Source of the DNA: Aquiflexum lacus
GTDB taxonomy: Bacteria; Bacteroidota; Bacteroidia; Cytophagales; Cyclobacteriaceae
Length of the DNA stretch: 51,754 nt
Direction: 5' to 3'
Assembly (NCBI RefSeq): GCF_015476655.1
Contig: NZ_JABFHF010000036.1
Coordinates: 1 to 51,754, forward strand
How positions within the stretch are numbered: position 1 is the first letter of the stretch; each line of letters opens with the position of its first letter. A program made the translations under genes and the position numbers. Shown here one piece after another: positions 16,439 through 24,272 of this stretch. The notes beneath the pieces are model-generated. The model was not told where the DNA came from and ran no database searches. It was given only the letters and a program-made list of their open reading frames with translations.

Positions 16439-18118
16439 ATGAAACCAAATTACCTGATTCAAATTTCAAGAACATTTATTTATCTACTTTGCTTTACATT
16501 GTTTTTACAATCCTGCAAAACAGTTACCACAACTACTGATCAGAGAGAACGGGGAACTATCCGCGGAACGGGACCGCAGGGCAATGAAACCACCTACCCA
16601 TCAAAAACCGTGACAATGCCCGATCAACCTGAATTTTATAAGACTTTAGAGTTGGAATTGACCCCAAGTCCTAGGGAGTTCAGAGGGGTATGGATTGCAA
16701 CAGTGGCCAATATTGACTGGCCTAGCAGTCCTACCGACCCCTTCAACAAGCAAAAGGAAGATTTTATCAAATTGTTGGATTATTATAAATCACTCAATTT
16801 CAATGCAGTCATCGTTCAGATCAGGACTTCAGGAGATGCATTTTATCCCTCCAACTTTGCGCCATGGTCACGATATCTGACAGGAAAGGAAGGCCAAAAA
16901 CCCAATACAACAGAAGATCCGCTTTCTTGGATGATATTGGAAGCACATCGAAGAGGGTTGGAATTCCACGCATGGCTGAACCCCTACCGAGCTACCATGA
17001 ATCTTGACACCAAACTCCTCAGTCCTGAGCATGATTTTTTCAAACATAAAAATTGGATGGTCAAGTACGATACCAAGTATTATTATAACCCCGGACTTCC
17101 TGAGGTAAGAGCACATTTGGTCAATATCATCAGGGAAGTAGTGCAGCATTATAATGTGGACGCCATACACTTTGATGATTATTTCTATCCCTACAAAGTG
17201 GATAAAGTTGTTTTTGATGATGGGGCAACCTTTAAAAAATATGGCCGGCAAGGTCAAAAACTCGATGATTGGAGAAGGGAAAATGTCAGCCTTTTGGTCA
17301 AAGAAGTCCAAGAGACCATCAAATCTGAAAAACCATGGGTACAATTTGGTATCAGTCCATTTGGGGTTTGGAGAAATAAGGAAATAGATCCCAATGGATC
17401 AAATACCCAAGCGGGACAGACCAATTTCGATGACCTCTATGCAGATGTGCTGACTTGGATGAAAAACAGTTGGATTGATTACCTGATCCCCCAATTGTAT
17501 TGGAGCATGGATTATGACCTGGCCTCTCACCGTGAATTGATCAGTTGGTGGTCCAAAAACAGCAATGATACCAAGATTTATATCGGAAACGGCCCCTATA
17601 AAATCCGGAACAATGCTGATAAGGCTTGGGACAATCCCATGGAAGTCCCCAATCAGATCGGTTTGTCAAAAATCACCCCAAATATCTCTGGAAATGCGTA
17701 TTTCAGTGCCAAGTCCATGTATCTTCAAAATAGAGATGTGGCAGATCTTCTGTACAAAAACCATTACCAACAAGCTGTCTTGACTCCCGATATATTTGAA
17801 ACCTATCCAAATTCAAAAGAGCCTCAAACACCGATTTTGATTCCCCATGGGAATGGGTTTGCCTTCCAATTCCCACAAGTCTTGGATCCTGATTATAGGT
17901 TTGCAGTCATACATGTCTCCCCTACCATTCAGGACCTCCAAAAAAGAAATGAAAATACCATCACCCAAAAAATATACCTGGACGACAGCAACAGGATGCT
18001 ACTCCCGGTACTGACCCCGAACAATCCAAAATATGTAGCATTGAGCTTTCTGGACAGATTTGGCAAAGAAAGCAAACCGATGGTTTTTGAAATCCAAAGA
18101 ACCCTTCAATTGCAATAA
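16439..18118 (+). CDS. GHL10 (DUF187) glycoside hydrolase lipoprotein, DigH/YngK-like
   Basis: A 559-residue lipoprotein (lipobox LFLQSC, Cys26). After a short linker the DUF187/GHL10 domain opens with REFRGVWIATVANIDWPS and continues with NFNAVIVQIRTSGDAFYPS, GLEFHAWLNPYR and DAIHFDDYFYPY (Asp246, Asp247), ending with the GISPFGVWRN segment; all are hallmarks of this (beta/alpha)8 family. E. coli DigH of the same family cleaves denuded peptidoglycan glycan strands, that is, strands whose peptides have been removed by amidases. Its position straight after an amidase gene therefore suggests sequential action in the periplasm. A C-terminal beta domain of about 100 residues follows. The acetyltransferase gene starts one base after its stop. 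Confidence 0.9.
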   Translation: MKPNYLIQISRTFIYLLCFTLFLQSCKTVTTTTDQRERGTIRGTGPQGNETTYPSKTVTMPDQPEFYKTLELELTPSPREFRGVWIATVANIDWPSSPTDPFNKQKEDFIKLLDYYKSLNFNAVIVQIRTSGDAFYPSNFAPWSRYLTGKEGQKPNTTEDPLSWMILEAHRRGLEFHAWLNPYRATMNLDTKLLSPEHDFFKHKNWMVKYDTKYYYNPGLPEVRAHLVNIIREVVQHYNVDAIHFDDYFYPYKVDKVVFDDGATFKKYGRQGQKLDDWRRENVSLLVKEVQETIKSEKPWVQFGISPFGVWRNKEIDPNGSNTQAGQTNFDDLYADVLTWMKNSWIDYLIPQLYWSMDYDLASHRELISWWSKNSNDTKIYIGNGPYKIRNNADKAWDNPMEVPNQIGLSKITPNISGNAYFSAKSMYLQNRDVADLLYKNHYQQAVLTPDIFETYPNSKEPQTPILIPHGNGFAFQFPQVLDPDYRFAVIHVSPTIQDLQKRNENTITQKIYLDDSNRMLLPVLTPNNPKYVALSFLDRFGKESKPMVFEIQRTLQLQ

Positions 18119-18119
18119 A

Positions 18120-18599
18120 ATGAAAGATATGCTTGTCCGGCTAATGGATCTTCCGGATATCTCAGAAAAAGAACAACAGTTGGCGAAAGAAAACATAGTT
18201 TTCAGAAGACCCATTCCACCTGAAAAATCCTATATCTGCGATTGGGTGATGGAGCATTTTGGACAATATTGGAAAAACGAAACAGAAGCTGCATTTTCCC
18301 ACCTTCCTGTCAATTGCTACATTGCCCAAAAGGATAATGAGATCCTCGGCTTTGCCTGCTTTGAATCCACCGCGAAGAACTTCTTCGGACCAACCGGGAC
18401 ATTGGAAAGTATGAGAGGAAAAGGCATAGGGAAAGTATTATTGGTCAAAAGTCTTCTCGCTTTAAAAGAAATGGGCTATGCTTACGCCATTATCGGTGGA
18501 ATCGGCCCTGCGGATTTCTATAAAAATACAGTAAATGCAATCCTCATCGAAGGCTCAGAAATCAGTATCTACCAAAACCTGATCAGAAAGAAAGCATGA
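18120..18599 (+). CDS. GNAT-family N-acetyltransferase
   Basis: The start at 18120, one base after the stop codon of the glycosidase gene, gives 159 residues without the unrelated extension that an earlier in-frame ATG at 18060 would add. The GNAT fold is clear: FACFESTAKNFFGPTGTLESMRGKGIGKVLL contains the acetyl-CoA pyrophosphate-binding motif R-G-K-G-I-G-K, and the substrate is not indicated by sequence. It overlaps the permease gene by four bases (ATGA). Within a peptidoglycan-turnover operon it may acetylate an amino sugar or a peptide released from muropeptides; that role is inference only. Confidence 0.85.
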   Translation: MKDMLVRLMDLPDISEKEQQLAKENIVFRRPIPPEKSYICDWVMEHFGQYWKNETEAAFSHLPVNCYIAQKDNEILGFACFESTAKNFFGPTGTLESMRGKGIGKVLLVKSLLALKEMGYAYAIIGGIGPADFYKNTVNAILIEGSEISIYQNLIRKKA

Positions 18600-19861
18600 G
18601 AAAGTCAATCCCGAACAACCCCTGGTATTGGGTTCCCCCATTGTACCTGACCGAAGGAATCCCATATGTATTGATAATAACGGTATCCGTCATCATGTAC
18701 AAAAACCTTGGGGTTGAGAATTCGGATATTGGACTCTATACGAGCTTTCTGTATTTGCCCTGGGTCATCAAACCTTTTTGGAGTCCGCTTGTGGATCTTT
18801 ATGGCACCAAGAGGAAATGGTTCCTAGCCATGCAATTGGTACTTTCTCTTGCCTTTTTGGGTGTGGGTCTTTCACTTCCCACCAATCAGTTTTTTGTCAT
18901 CAGTCTTGCCTTTTTTTGGTTGGCTTCCTTTGCCTCAGCTACCAATGATATCGCCTCAGATGGTTTTTATCTTTTGGCATTGAAAGAAGAGCAACAGTCT
19001 TTTTTTATTGGTTTGCGCAGCACGTTTTATAGAGTGGCCATGGTCACAGGGCAAGGGCTATTTGTCATTTTTGCAGGGTATCTGGAAGTGAAATATGGAG
19101 ACAATACAAAAGCCTGGTCTCTCACCATGGTGATGATTGCTGCATTGATCTTGGTCCTCACCTTGGTAAACTTTCTGGTCACCCCGAATGTGGAAAAAGC
19201 AAAAGATTACGTCAAAGAAGAAAGCCTGACTTTCTGGAAAGTATTTGAAAGCTTTTTCAGGAAAAAAGAAATCTGGACCGCTTTGGCCTTTATCTTGTTT
19301 TACCGTCTTGGAGAGTCTCAATTGGTTAAAATGGCCTCACCATTCTTGCTGGACAGCAGAGAAGTCGGAGGTTTGGCATTGAGCACCTCAGATGTGGGAT
19401 TGATTTATGGGACTTTCGGGATTATCGCCCTTTCCTTGGGAGGAATCATTGGCGGAATAGTGATTTCCAAAGACGGATTGGGGAAATGGATGCTGCCCAT
19501 GATTTTGGCACTCAATGTTCCCAATTTCTTTTATTATGTATTGGCTTATTTCCAACCTGAATCTGCTTTCTATGCAGGGGCAGTTGTGGTGATTGAGCAA
19601 TTGGGGTATGGCTTTGGATTTGCGGCTTTTATGATGTACCTGATCTATGTTTCAGAAGGCCCTTCCAAAACTTCCCATTATGCCATTGCCACCGGTTTTA
19701 TGGCTTTGGGAATGATGCTTCCCGGAATGGCCTCAGGTTTTATCCAAGAAGCACTCGGCTACCCCGGATTTTTTGTCTGGATCGTCATCGCCGCCTTCCC
19801 CGGAATACTCATGGTCCGATATGTGAAGTTTCCATATGAGTATGGGAAGAAGAAGGGATGA
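18596..19861 (+). CDS. ampG: AmpG-like muropeptide permease (MFS)
   Basis: A 421-residue membrane protein with about twelve membrane segments. The N-terminal region WVPPLYLTEGIPYVLI, the loop FLYLPWVIKPFWSPLVDLYGTKRKW (MFS motif A region of the AmpG type) and FASATNDIASDGFYL are typical of the PAT/AmpG family, which imports GlcNAc-anhydroMurNAc muropeptides into the cytoplasm. It ends the operon begun by the amidase and overlaps the acetyltransferase gene by four bases. Together the proteins could strip peptides, cut glycan chains and import the products. Strict AmpG substrate specificity cannot be shown from sequence; related permeases in Bacteroidota import monosaccharide MurNAc derivatives. 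Confidence 0.83.
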   Translation: MRKSIPNNPWYWVPPLYLTEGIPYVLIITVSVIMYKNLGVENSDIGLYTSFLYLPWVIKPFWSPLVDLYGTKRKWFLAMQLVLSLAFLGVGLSLPTNQFFVISLAFFWLASFASATNDIASDGFYLLALKEEQQSFFIGLRSTFYRVAMVTGQGLFVIFAGYLEVKYGDNTKAWSLTMVMIAALILVLTLVNFLVTPNVEKAKDYVKEESLTFWKVFESFFRKKEIWTALAFILFYRLGESQLVKMASPFLLDSREVGGLALSTSDVGLIYGTFGIIALSLGGIIGGIVISKDGLGKWMLPMILALNVPNFFYYVLAYFQPESAFYAGAVVVIEQLGYGFGFAAFMMYLIYVSEGPSKTSHYAIATGFMALGMMLPGMASGFIQEALGYPGFFVWIVIAAFPGILMVRYVKFPYEYGKKKG

Positions 19862-19995
19862 AGGATTGTACCAAGTACAAAGTACCATGTACGAAGCTTA
19901 GCTGCGGGGGAGTTCAGTATTCAGTTGGCAGTCTCAGTTTGCTTTGACACCCCCCCATACTGCCTACTGCGACTGCCTACTGAAAACTGGACTAA
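19862..19995. repeat. Short intergenic repeats between convergent genes
   Basis: GTACCAAGTACAAAGTACCATGTAC-type repeats (19868-19891) and two CTGCCTACTG units (19961-19982), related to those at 6236-6320. No gene. Confidence 0.5.
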
Positions 19996-21693
19996 CTACC
20001 TAAACTCATAATCCACCCCAGAAACCTGACTCAATAAAGTCGCCGGTGCATCCAAGGCTTTGGCATGTCCTCTTGGTGTGGGGGTGACAGGTGAGTTTTC
20101 TGCCAAATAACCTAACACCGCTTGGTGAAGTGTATACGGCGTATTGACAACATTTTTCACATTGTTCATTCTACATACCACGTCCATAGGGTCACCATCT
20201 CTTTCACAGGCAGAAATGGAATAGGTTCTGTTCAGGTCCAAAGGATCACCTTTGACCGTGAATGATTGAATTCTTTCACCTTCTTCACCAAATGCATTGA
20301 AAGTGATTTCCATTCCTTTGAATTTGGTCACCCAACCGCCAAATCTTTTTCCGGCATCTTCGGCAAATACATTGTTCAGCTCATTTTCCATCCAATCATG
20401 GAGCTGTTTTCCAGTAACTTCACCGGTCCGTATCACACTGTTTACAGGCAGCATATCATAAACAAAACCCCTTGTAATTGGAATATTACCCGTTTCATCA
20501 GGTGTCGCATTTGGCGGACAAAATCTAAATCCATTGGAAAGAGAAATATCCACTTCAGGCAATTGCCATTGGACAGCATCCACCACCATGGTATCGATTG
20601 GGTTTTCAATCACAAAATAACGGTAAAGTGGTATGGTGCTGTAACCCACAACAGTATTGATTTCTTCCTTATATGGTGCTTCTACCTGATCAATTATTTT
20701 CGTGATTTTTGGGGATGGCGTAACCTTATCTGCGTCTATTTCCATAAATTCATAGGTATCACCCACAACTTTCCCGTCATTGATCTGCAATTGAAGCTTG
20801 CCCAAGAAAGATCCGAATGCACCCGGCTGCACCACCTTGGCATATTTACCCTGAATGGGTTTTCGGACTCTTTCGTGCGTATCAGCACCCAATATATAAT
20901 CCACACCTTCGCAGGCAGGGTTATTGGAAAGCGCTATTTCTTGGGAAAGACCTATATGAGACATGATGGCCACAAAAGCACAGTTTTCCTGATTTTTCAA
21001 TACATCCACATAGTGGGCAAGATTCATTTCCGGCTTGGTGAAAATAATCCCTTCACTATATCCCGGAGACTGTCTTCTGGGAACCAAATGATCATTATAA
21101 CCTATAAAGCCAAACTTAACGCCGTTTACTTGCCAAATGTAATAAGGAGGAAAAATCAGTTCGCCTCTTTCACCGTTTCCCAGGTCATGGTACATATTGG
21201 CACAAACTTTTCCTGCATGAAGTGCCCCCATCAATTGCTGCATGGGCCGCTTATTATAAACCACTTCCCAATTACCCGGAGAATACAAATCATAGGACAT
21301 AGCATTCAGGATGGGAACGATAGCTTTTCCTTCTGTTTTTACAGAAAGCATAGACCCCTGAAACATATCCCCTGTATCTATCAAAAATGAATGTTCAGAT
21401 TTTGCCCTTTCCTGTTGAATAAAGGTATGTATATTGGCATAACCACCTGTTTTCCTAAAGGCAATTTGACCGTCCTCCCAAAACAATTCATCATGTGGAT
21501 GGATCTGACAGTGCACGTCTGTAGTTTGGAAAATGGTAACTTTAAATTCAGATGGCGTATCTTGTTCTCCTGTCATGGTTGACTGTTTATCCGGTGATTC
21601 GCATGAGGTTACTAAAGAACCTGCTCCGATTAAGCCTGAACTCGCTCCCAGGGCACCAAGTTTTTTAAGAAATTCTCTTTTGGAATTTTTCAT
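19996..21693 (-). CDS. Tat-exported 5'-nucleotidase/SoxB-superfamily metallophosphatase with NWE motif
   Basis: A 565-residue protein with a Tat-like lipoprotein signal (S-K-R-E-F-L-K, residues 4-10; Cys31 in LVTSC). The calcineurin-like metallophosphatase domain shows TDVHCQ (D59, H61), DTGDMFQG (D109), SHIGL and GADTHERV, and the C-terminal 5'-nucleotidase domain is present (from about 345, with SNGFRFCPP and the nucleotide/substrate pocket). The canonical GNHE motif reads GNWE (Asn141, Trp142, Glu143): the catalytic histidine of 5'-nucleotidases is a tryptophan, a change also known in thiosulfohydrolase SoxB. No other sox genes are present in the window. Function could be phosphohydrolase or a SoxB-like hydrolase. 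Monocistronic by context. Confidence 0.85.
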   Translation of the reverse strand: MKNSKREFLKKLGALGASSGLIGAGSLVTSCESPDKQSTMTGEQDTPSEFKVTIFQTTDVHCQIHPHDELFWEDGQIAFRKTGGYANIHTFIQQERAKSEHSFLIDTGDMFQGSMLSVKTEGKAIVPILNAMSYDLYSPGNWEVVYNKRPMQQLMGALHAGKVCANMYHDLGNGERGELIFPPYYIWQVNGVKFGFIGYNDHLVPRRQSPGYSEGIIFTKPEMNLAHYVDVLKNQENCAFVAIMSHIGLSQEIALSNNPACEGVDYILGADTHERVRKPIQGKYAKVVQPGAFGSFLGKLQLQINDGKVVGDTYEFMEIDADKVTPSPKITKIIDQVEAPYKEEINTVVGYSTIPLYRYFVIENPIDTMVVDAVQWQLPEVDISLSNGFRFCPPNATPDETGNIPITRGFVYDMLPVNSVIRTGEVTGKQLHDWMENELNNVFAEDAGKRFGGWVTKFKGMEITFNAFGEEGERIQSFTVKGDPLDLNRTYSISACERDGDPMDVVCRMNNVKNVVNTPYTLHQAVLGYLAENSPVTPTPRGHAKALDAPATLLSQVSGVDYEFR

Positions 21694-22076
21694 TTATGGT
21701 TTGTTATTTGAATTTGATTGATTTGAGTTTGTATTCTGATTCCAATCAACCGATTTTATAGAAATAATAAAGGCTTTTTGTATAGATCGGATTTACCCAA
21801 TGTAATTGATAGAATCAAAAGTGAGGGATTATGAGCAATTATTCTGTGACATTTATTACTGTTGACAATAATAATAGGTGGGCTCACCGTTTCCCGTTAT
21901 AGAACAACTCCTTGATTTTACTATGAAGAGATTTGGTTATGTTATGAAAATAAAAGGAGGTTGGTAATTAATACCTGCGTTTATAATGCAAATTTGTGCG
22001 CTTCTGTATATTAAGCAACAATTGTTTTACTTGGGCTCTATTTTTGGTCCGATAAAACTTAATAAATTATTTTGAT
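21694..22076. other. Divergent intergenic region
   Basis: 383 bases between divergent genes. TATTTTTG at 22039-22046 matches the Bacteroidota -7 consensus and would place transcription start about 25 bases before the TraB/GumN gene; the expected TTG box 19-20 bases upstream is not convincing (a TTG is 14 bases away). No gene is seen. Confidence 0.35.
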
Positions 22077-22949
22077 ATGAAAACAGTCCATTCAAAATCC
22101 TTAATCGCCAGCATACTTTTGGTGTTCTTGTTTTTTAATGTCATTGCCAATGAAGGTGATGAAAAATCACTATTGTGGAAAATTTCCGGAAAAGGACTTG
22201 AAAAAGAATCCTATCTCTTCGGCACTATCCATATCATTTGCCAAGATCAGTTCTTTATGGATGAAAGGATCGAAAATGCCCTGGAATCTACCCGGAAAAT
22301 CGCTTTGGAGCTGAACATGACGGATCCGAATATCATGGCAGAGATGCAACAGCTTTCTGTCAACAAAGACTTCAAAAACATCAAAGGCGATTTAACAACC
22401 GAACAAGCTGCTGCAATGGATGAGTTTCTAACCAAATCCTATGGTGTAGGATTAGATCAATTGGGTATTTTAAAACCCTTTGTCCTATCTTCCATGGTCA
22501 TGCTCAAAATGCTGCCCTGTGAACAACAAAGCAGCTATGAGATGTTTTTTGTAGAAAAAGCCAAAGACCGGCAAATAGAAATGGTGGGCTTGGAGACTGT
22601 CGCCTTTCAGGTAGGGATTTTTGATGAAATACCTCAAAGAATACAAATAGAGGACCTCGCAAAGCTTGTTACGGAAGATGATGGCATGGAAGAATTTGAA
22701 AGTTTGGTGGCCGCTTATTTGGAAGAAGATATCGAAGGACTTTATCGTCTAATCACCGATAATGATATGTTCAAGGAATATGGTGATTTGCTATTGGCCG
22801 ACAGAAATGCCAATTGGATACCTGTCATTGAAGAGCTGATTCATCAGCAGTCAACTTTCATTGCAGTAGGAAGCGGTCACTTGGCTTCAGAAACGGGGGT
22901 GATAGCTTTATTGAGAAAAGCAGGGTATACGGTAGAAGCTGTGAAATAA
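22077..22949 (+). CDS. TraB/GumN family protein (Tiki-like)
   Basis: A 290-residue exported protein. A Sec signal peptide (SKSLIASILLVFLFFNVIA) precedes the TraB/GumN domain, which carries the two family motifs: G-T-I-H (His52) in YLFGTIHII and G-S-G-H-L (His268) near the C-terminus, together with conserved glutamates (ALELNM, MVGLET). Members are related to the Tiki metalloproteases; bacterial function is mostly unknown. It has no obvious operon partner. The next feature downstream is a strong hairpin. Confidence 0.88.
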   Translation: MKTVHSKSLIASILLVFLFFNVIANEGDEKSLLWKISGKGLEKESYLFGTIHIICQDQFFMDERIENALESTRKIALELNMTDPNIMAEMQQLSVNKDFKNIKGDLTTEQAAAMDEFLTKSYGVGLDQLGILKPFVLSSMVMLKMLPCEQQSSYEMFFVEKAKDRQIEMVGLETVAFQVGIFDEIPQRIQIEDLAKLVTEDDGMEEFESLVAAYLEEDIEGLYRLITDNDMFKEYGDLLLADRNANWIPVIEELIHQQSTFIAVGSGHLASETGVIALLRKAGYTVEAVK

Positions 22950-22991
22950 CCTGATGAAGGGTAAGGAGGTTTTAAAAAGGATGAAGGTGGT

Positions 22992-23025
22992 AACCTTTGA
23001 GGTCTTTTTCTAGACCTCGAAGGTT
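22992..23025. terminator. Hairpin terminator-like repeat
   Basis: AACCTTTGAGGTCT (22992-23005) pairs with AGACCTCGAAGGTT (23012-23025) with one G-U and a T-rich loop. It is the same dispersed hairpin as at 6191-6224 and lies 42 bases after the TraB/GumN stop codon. Confidence 0.6.
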
Positions 23026-23228
23026 TTCCTCCTTAATAGAAATAAGAAATTGTCTTTTCAGTTAAAGTTCGCGATTCATTTTTTTCGATGTTCGTTTCTT
23101 CATAAACCTCCCTTTATGTCGAAATTTGTGCCCTCAAGAATTTCCTTTATTAGGAATCAATTTCCGAAGGTTTTTAGGATACCAAACAGTGTCAGAAAAA
23201 ATTTTAAACCACACCAAAATGAATCAAA

Positions 23229-23429
23229 TTATTCATCTTTTTCAAAGTATAGGTAAACGTAAATGGCCATTCCAAAACTTGTAGAATTTGTGGAGGCCAA
23301 ACGATAACCTTTTTGAGCATATTCATCCAATTTTGATTGAATTTCTTCTTGTGACTTTTTAACGATATGCTTGGAATCAGAAGTTATTTTGGTGTAATAA
23401 ATCAGAGATTCAACTTTGTATGATTTCAT
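23229..23429 (-). CDS. Small DUF4177-like protein
   Basis: A 66-residue protein with the compact beta-alpha-beta layout of DUF4177: MKSYKVESLIYYTKI, then an amphipathic helix EEIQSKLDEYAQKGYRLAST, then a last strand IYVYLYFEK. The 'L-x-E-x-A-x-x-G-Y-x-L' core is the family signature. These small cytoplasmic proteins have no established role. It is isolated: the TraB/GumN gene is convergent and no neighbour lies on its strand within 2 kb. Confidence 0.6.
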   Translation of the reverse strand: MKSYKVESLIYYTKITSDSKHIVKKSQEEIQSKLDEYAQKGYRLASTNSTSFGMAIYVYLYFEKDE

Positions 23430-23713
23430 AAACAGTAATTTTGGATTTAAAAAACTGATAACAAATGATTAGTAATATTAACTAATAAATTTTACTGCTA
23501 TTGATTTTTTCCCCAAAAAAATATGAAACACAAAATACTTGGCTTTCTTCGATCTTTACAAAGGAAAAATTTTGAAGAATTTCTTTGAAGAATTTCAGCT
23601 TTTTATCTTCTATTTCCAAAATGAGTTTCGCCATGGTCTTCGCTTTTTTTCAAAAATAATAAATTTTCCCCCATTATTCCTTAAATTATGTCTTCCAACA
23701 AATCCCCTTCAAT

Positions 23714-24247
23714 ATGGACACCGTCAGCAAACCCGGAAGCATTTCCTGGATCAAAACCACCGCTGTGATTTTAATGGCCGCTGTTTTTTTTCCATTTATA
23801 ATTCATCTGATTCCCCCGCATAATGGCTTTCCCATCGGGGCCTATCTCCTACCCATGTTTTATATTCCATTCATTGCTCTCTTTTGGTATGATTGGAAGG
23901 TGGCCCTACCAATAGCCATACTGGCACCTTTGCTCAATTTTCTGGTTACCGGTAATCCGAATTGGGGATTTTTGATGGTACTTACTTTGGAGTTGGTATT
24001 ATTTACAGGAATTGCCTTTCTCCTGCTCAACCATAAAACCTTAAAATGGATAGCAGCACCTTTTGGATATATTGGCGCTAAAGTGATTTCTTCCCTGCTG
24101 CTGTTTGTCATCCCCTTCATGCCTGCTGCGCCGATGGAGTTTTTCCTTGGTTCTCTATCCCGTGCATTACCGGGTATCGGGATATTGTTTTTGTTGAATT
24201 TCCTGCTTCTGAAATACGGAAATCCAACTTGGGAAATCTCAAAATAA
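23714..24247 (+). CDS. Small polytopic membrane protein
   Basis: 177 residues with five or six membrane segments (TTAVILMAAVFFPFIIHLI; AYLLPMFYIPFIALFWY; VALPIAILAPLLNFLVTG; GFLMVLTLELVLFTGIAFLLL; VISSLLLFVIPFMPAA; GIGILFLLNFLLL). The size and GNPNWGF loop recall substrate-binding (S) components of ECF transporters, but I cannot assign one. It starts an apparent operon: the phosphoribosyltransferase/reductase fusion begins 25 bases after its stop, and a short-chain dehydrogenase-like gene follows. A role in uptake of a precursor for that pathway is conjecture. The 280 bases upstream hold no gene. Confidence 0.7.
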   Translation: MDTVSKPGSISWIKTTAVILMAAVFFPFIIHLIPPHNGFPIGAYLLPMFYIPFIALFWYDWKVALPIAILAPLLNFLVTGNPNWGFLMVLTLELVLFTGIAFLLLNHKTLKWIAAPFGYIGAKVISSLLLFVIPFMPAAPMEFFLGSLSRALPGIGILFLLNFLLLKYGNPTWEISK

Positions 24248-24272
24248 ATCCTACCAAAAACCTTCTTCAATC

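Noticed and set aside
20266-21390. 374-codon plus-strand frame antisense to the metallophosphatase gene
   Set aside because: Shadow of a conserved minus-strand gene; product rich in His, Ile and Phe with no domain.
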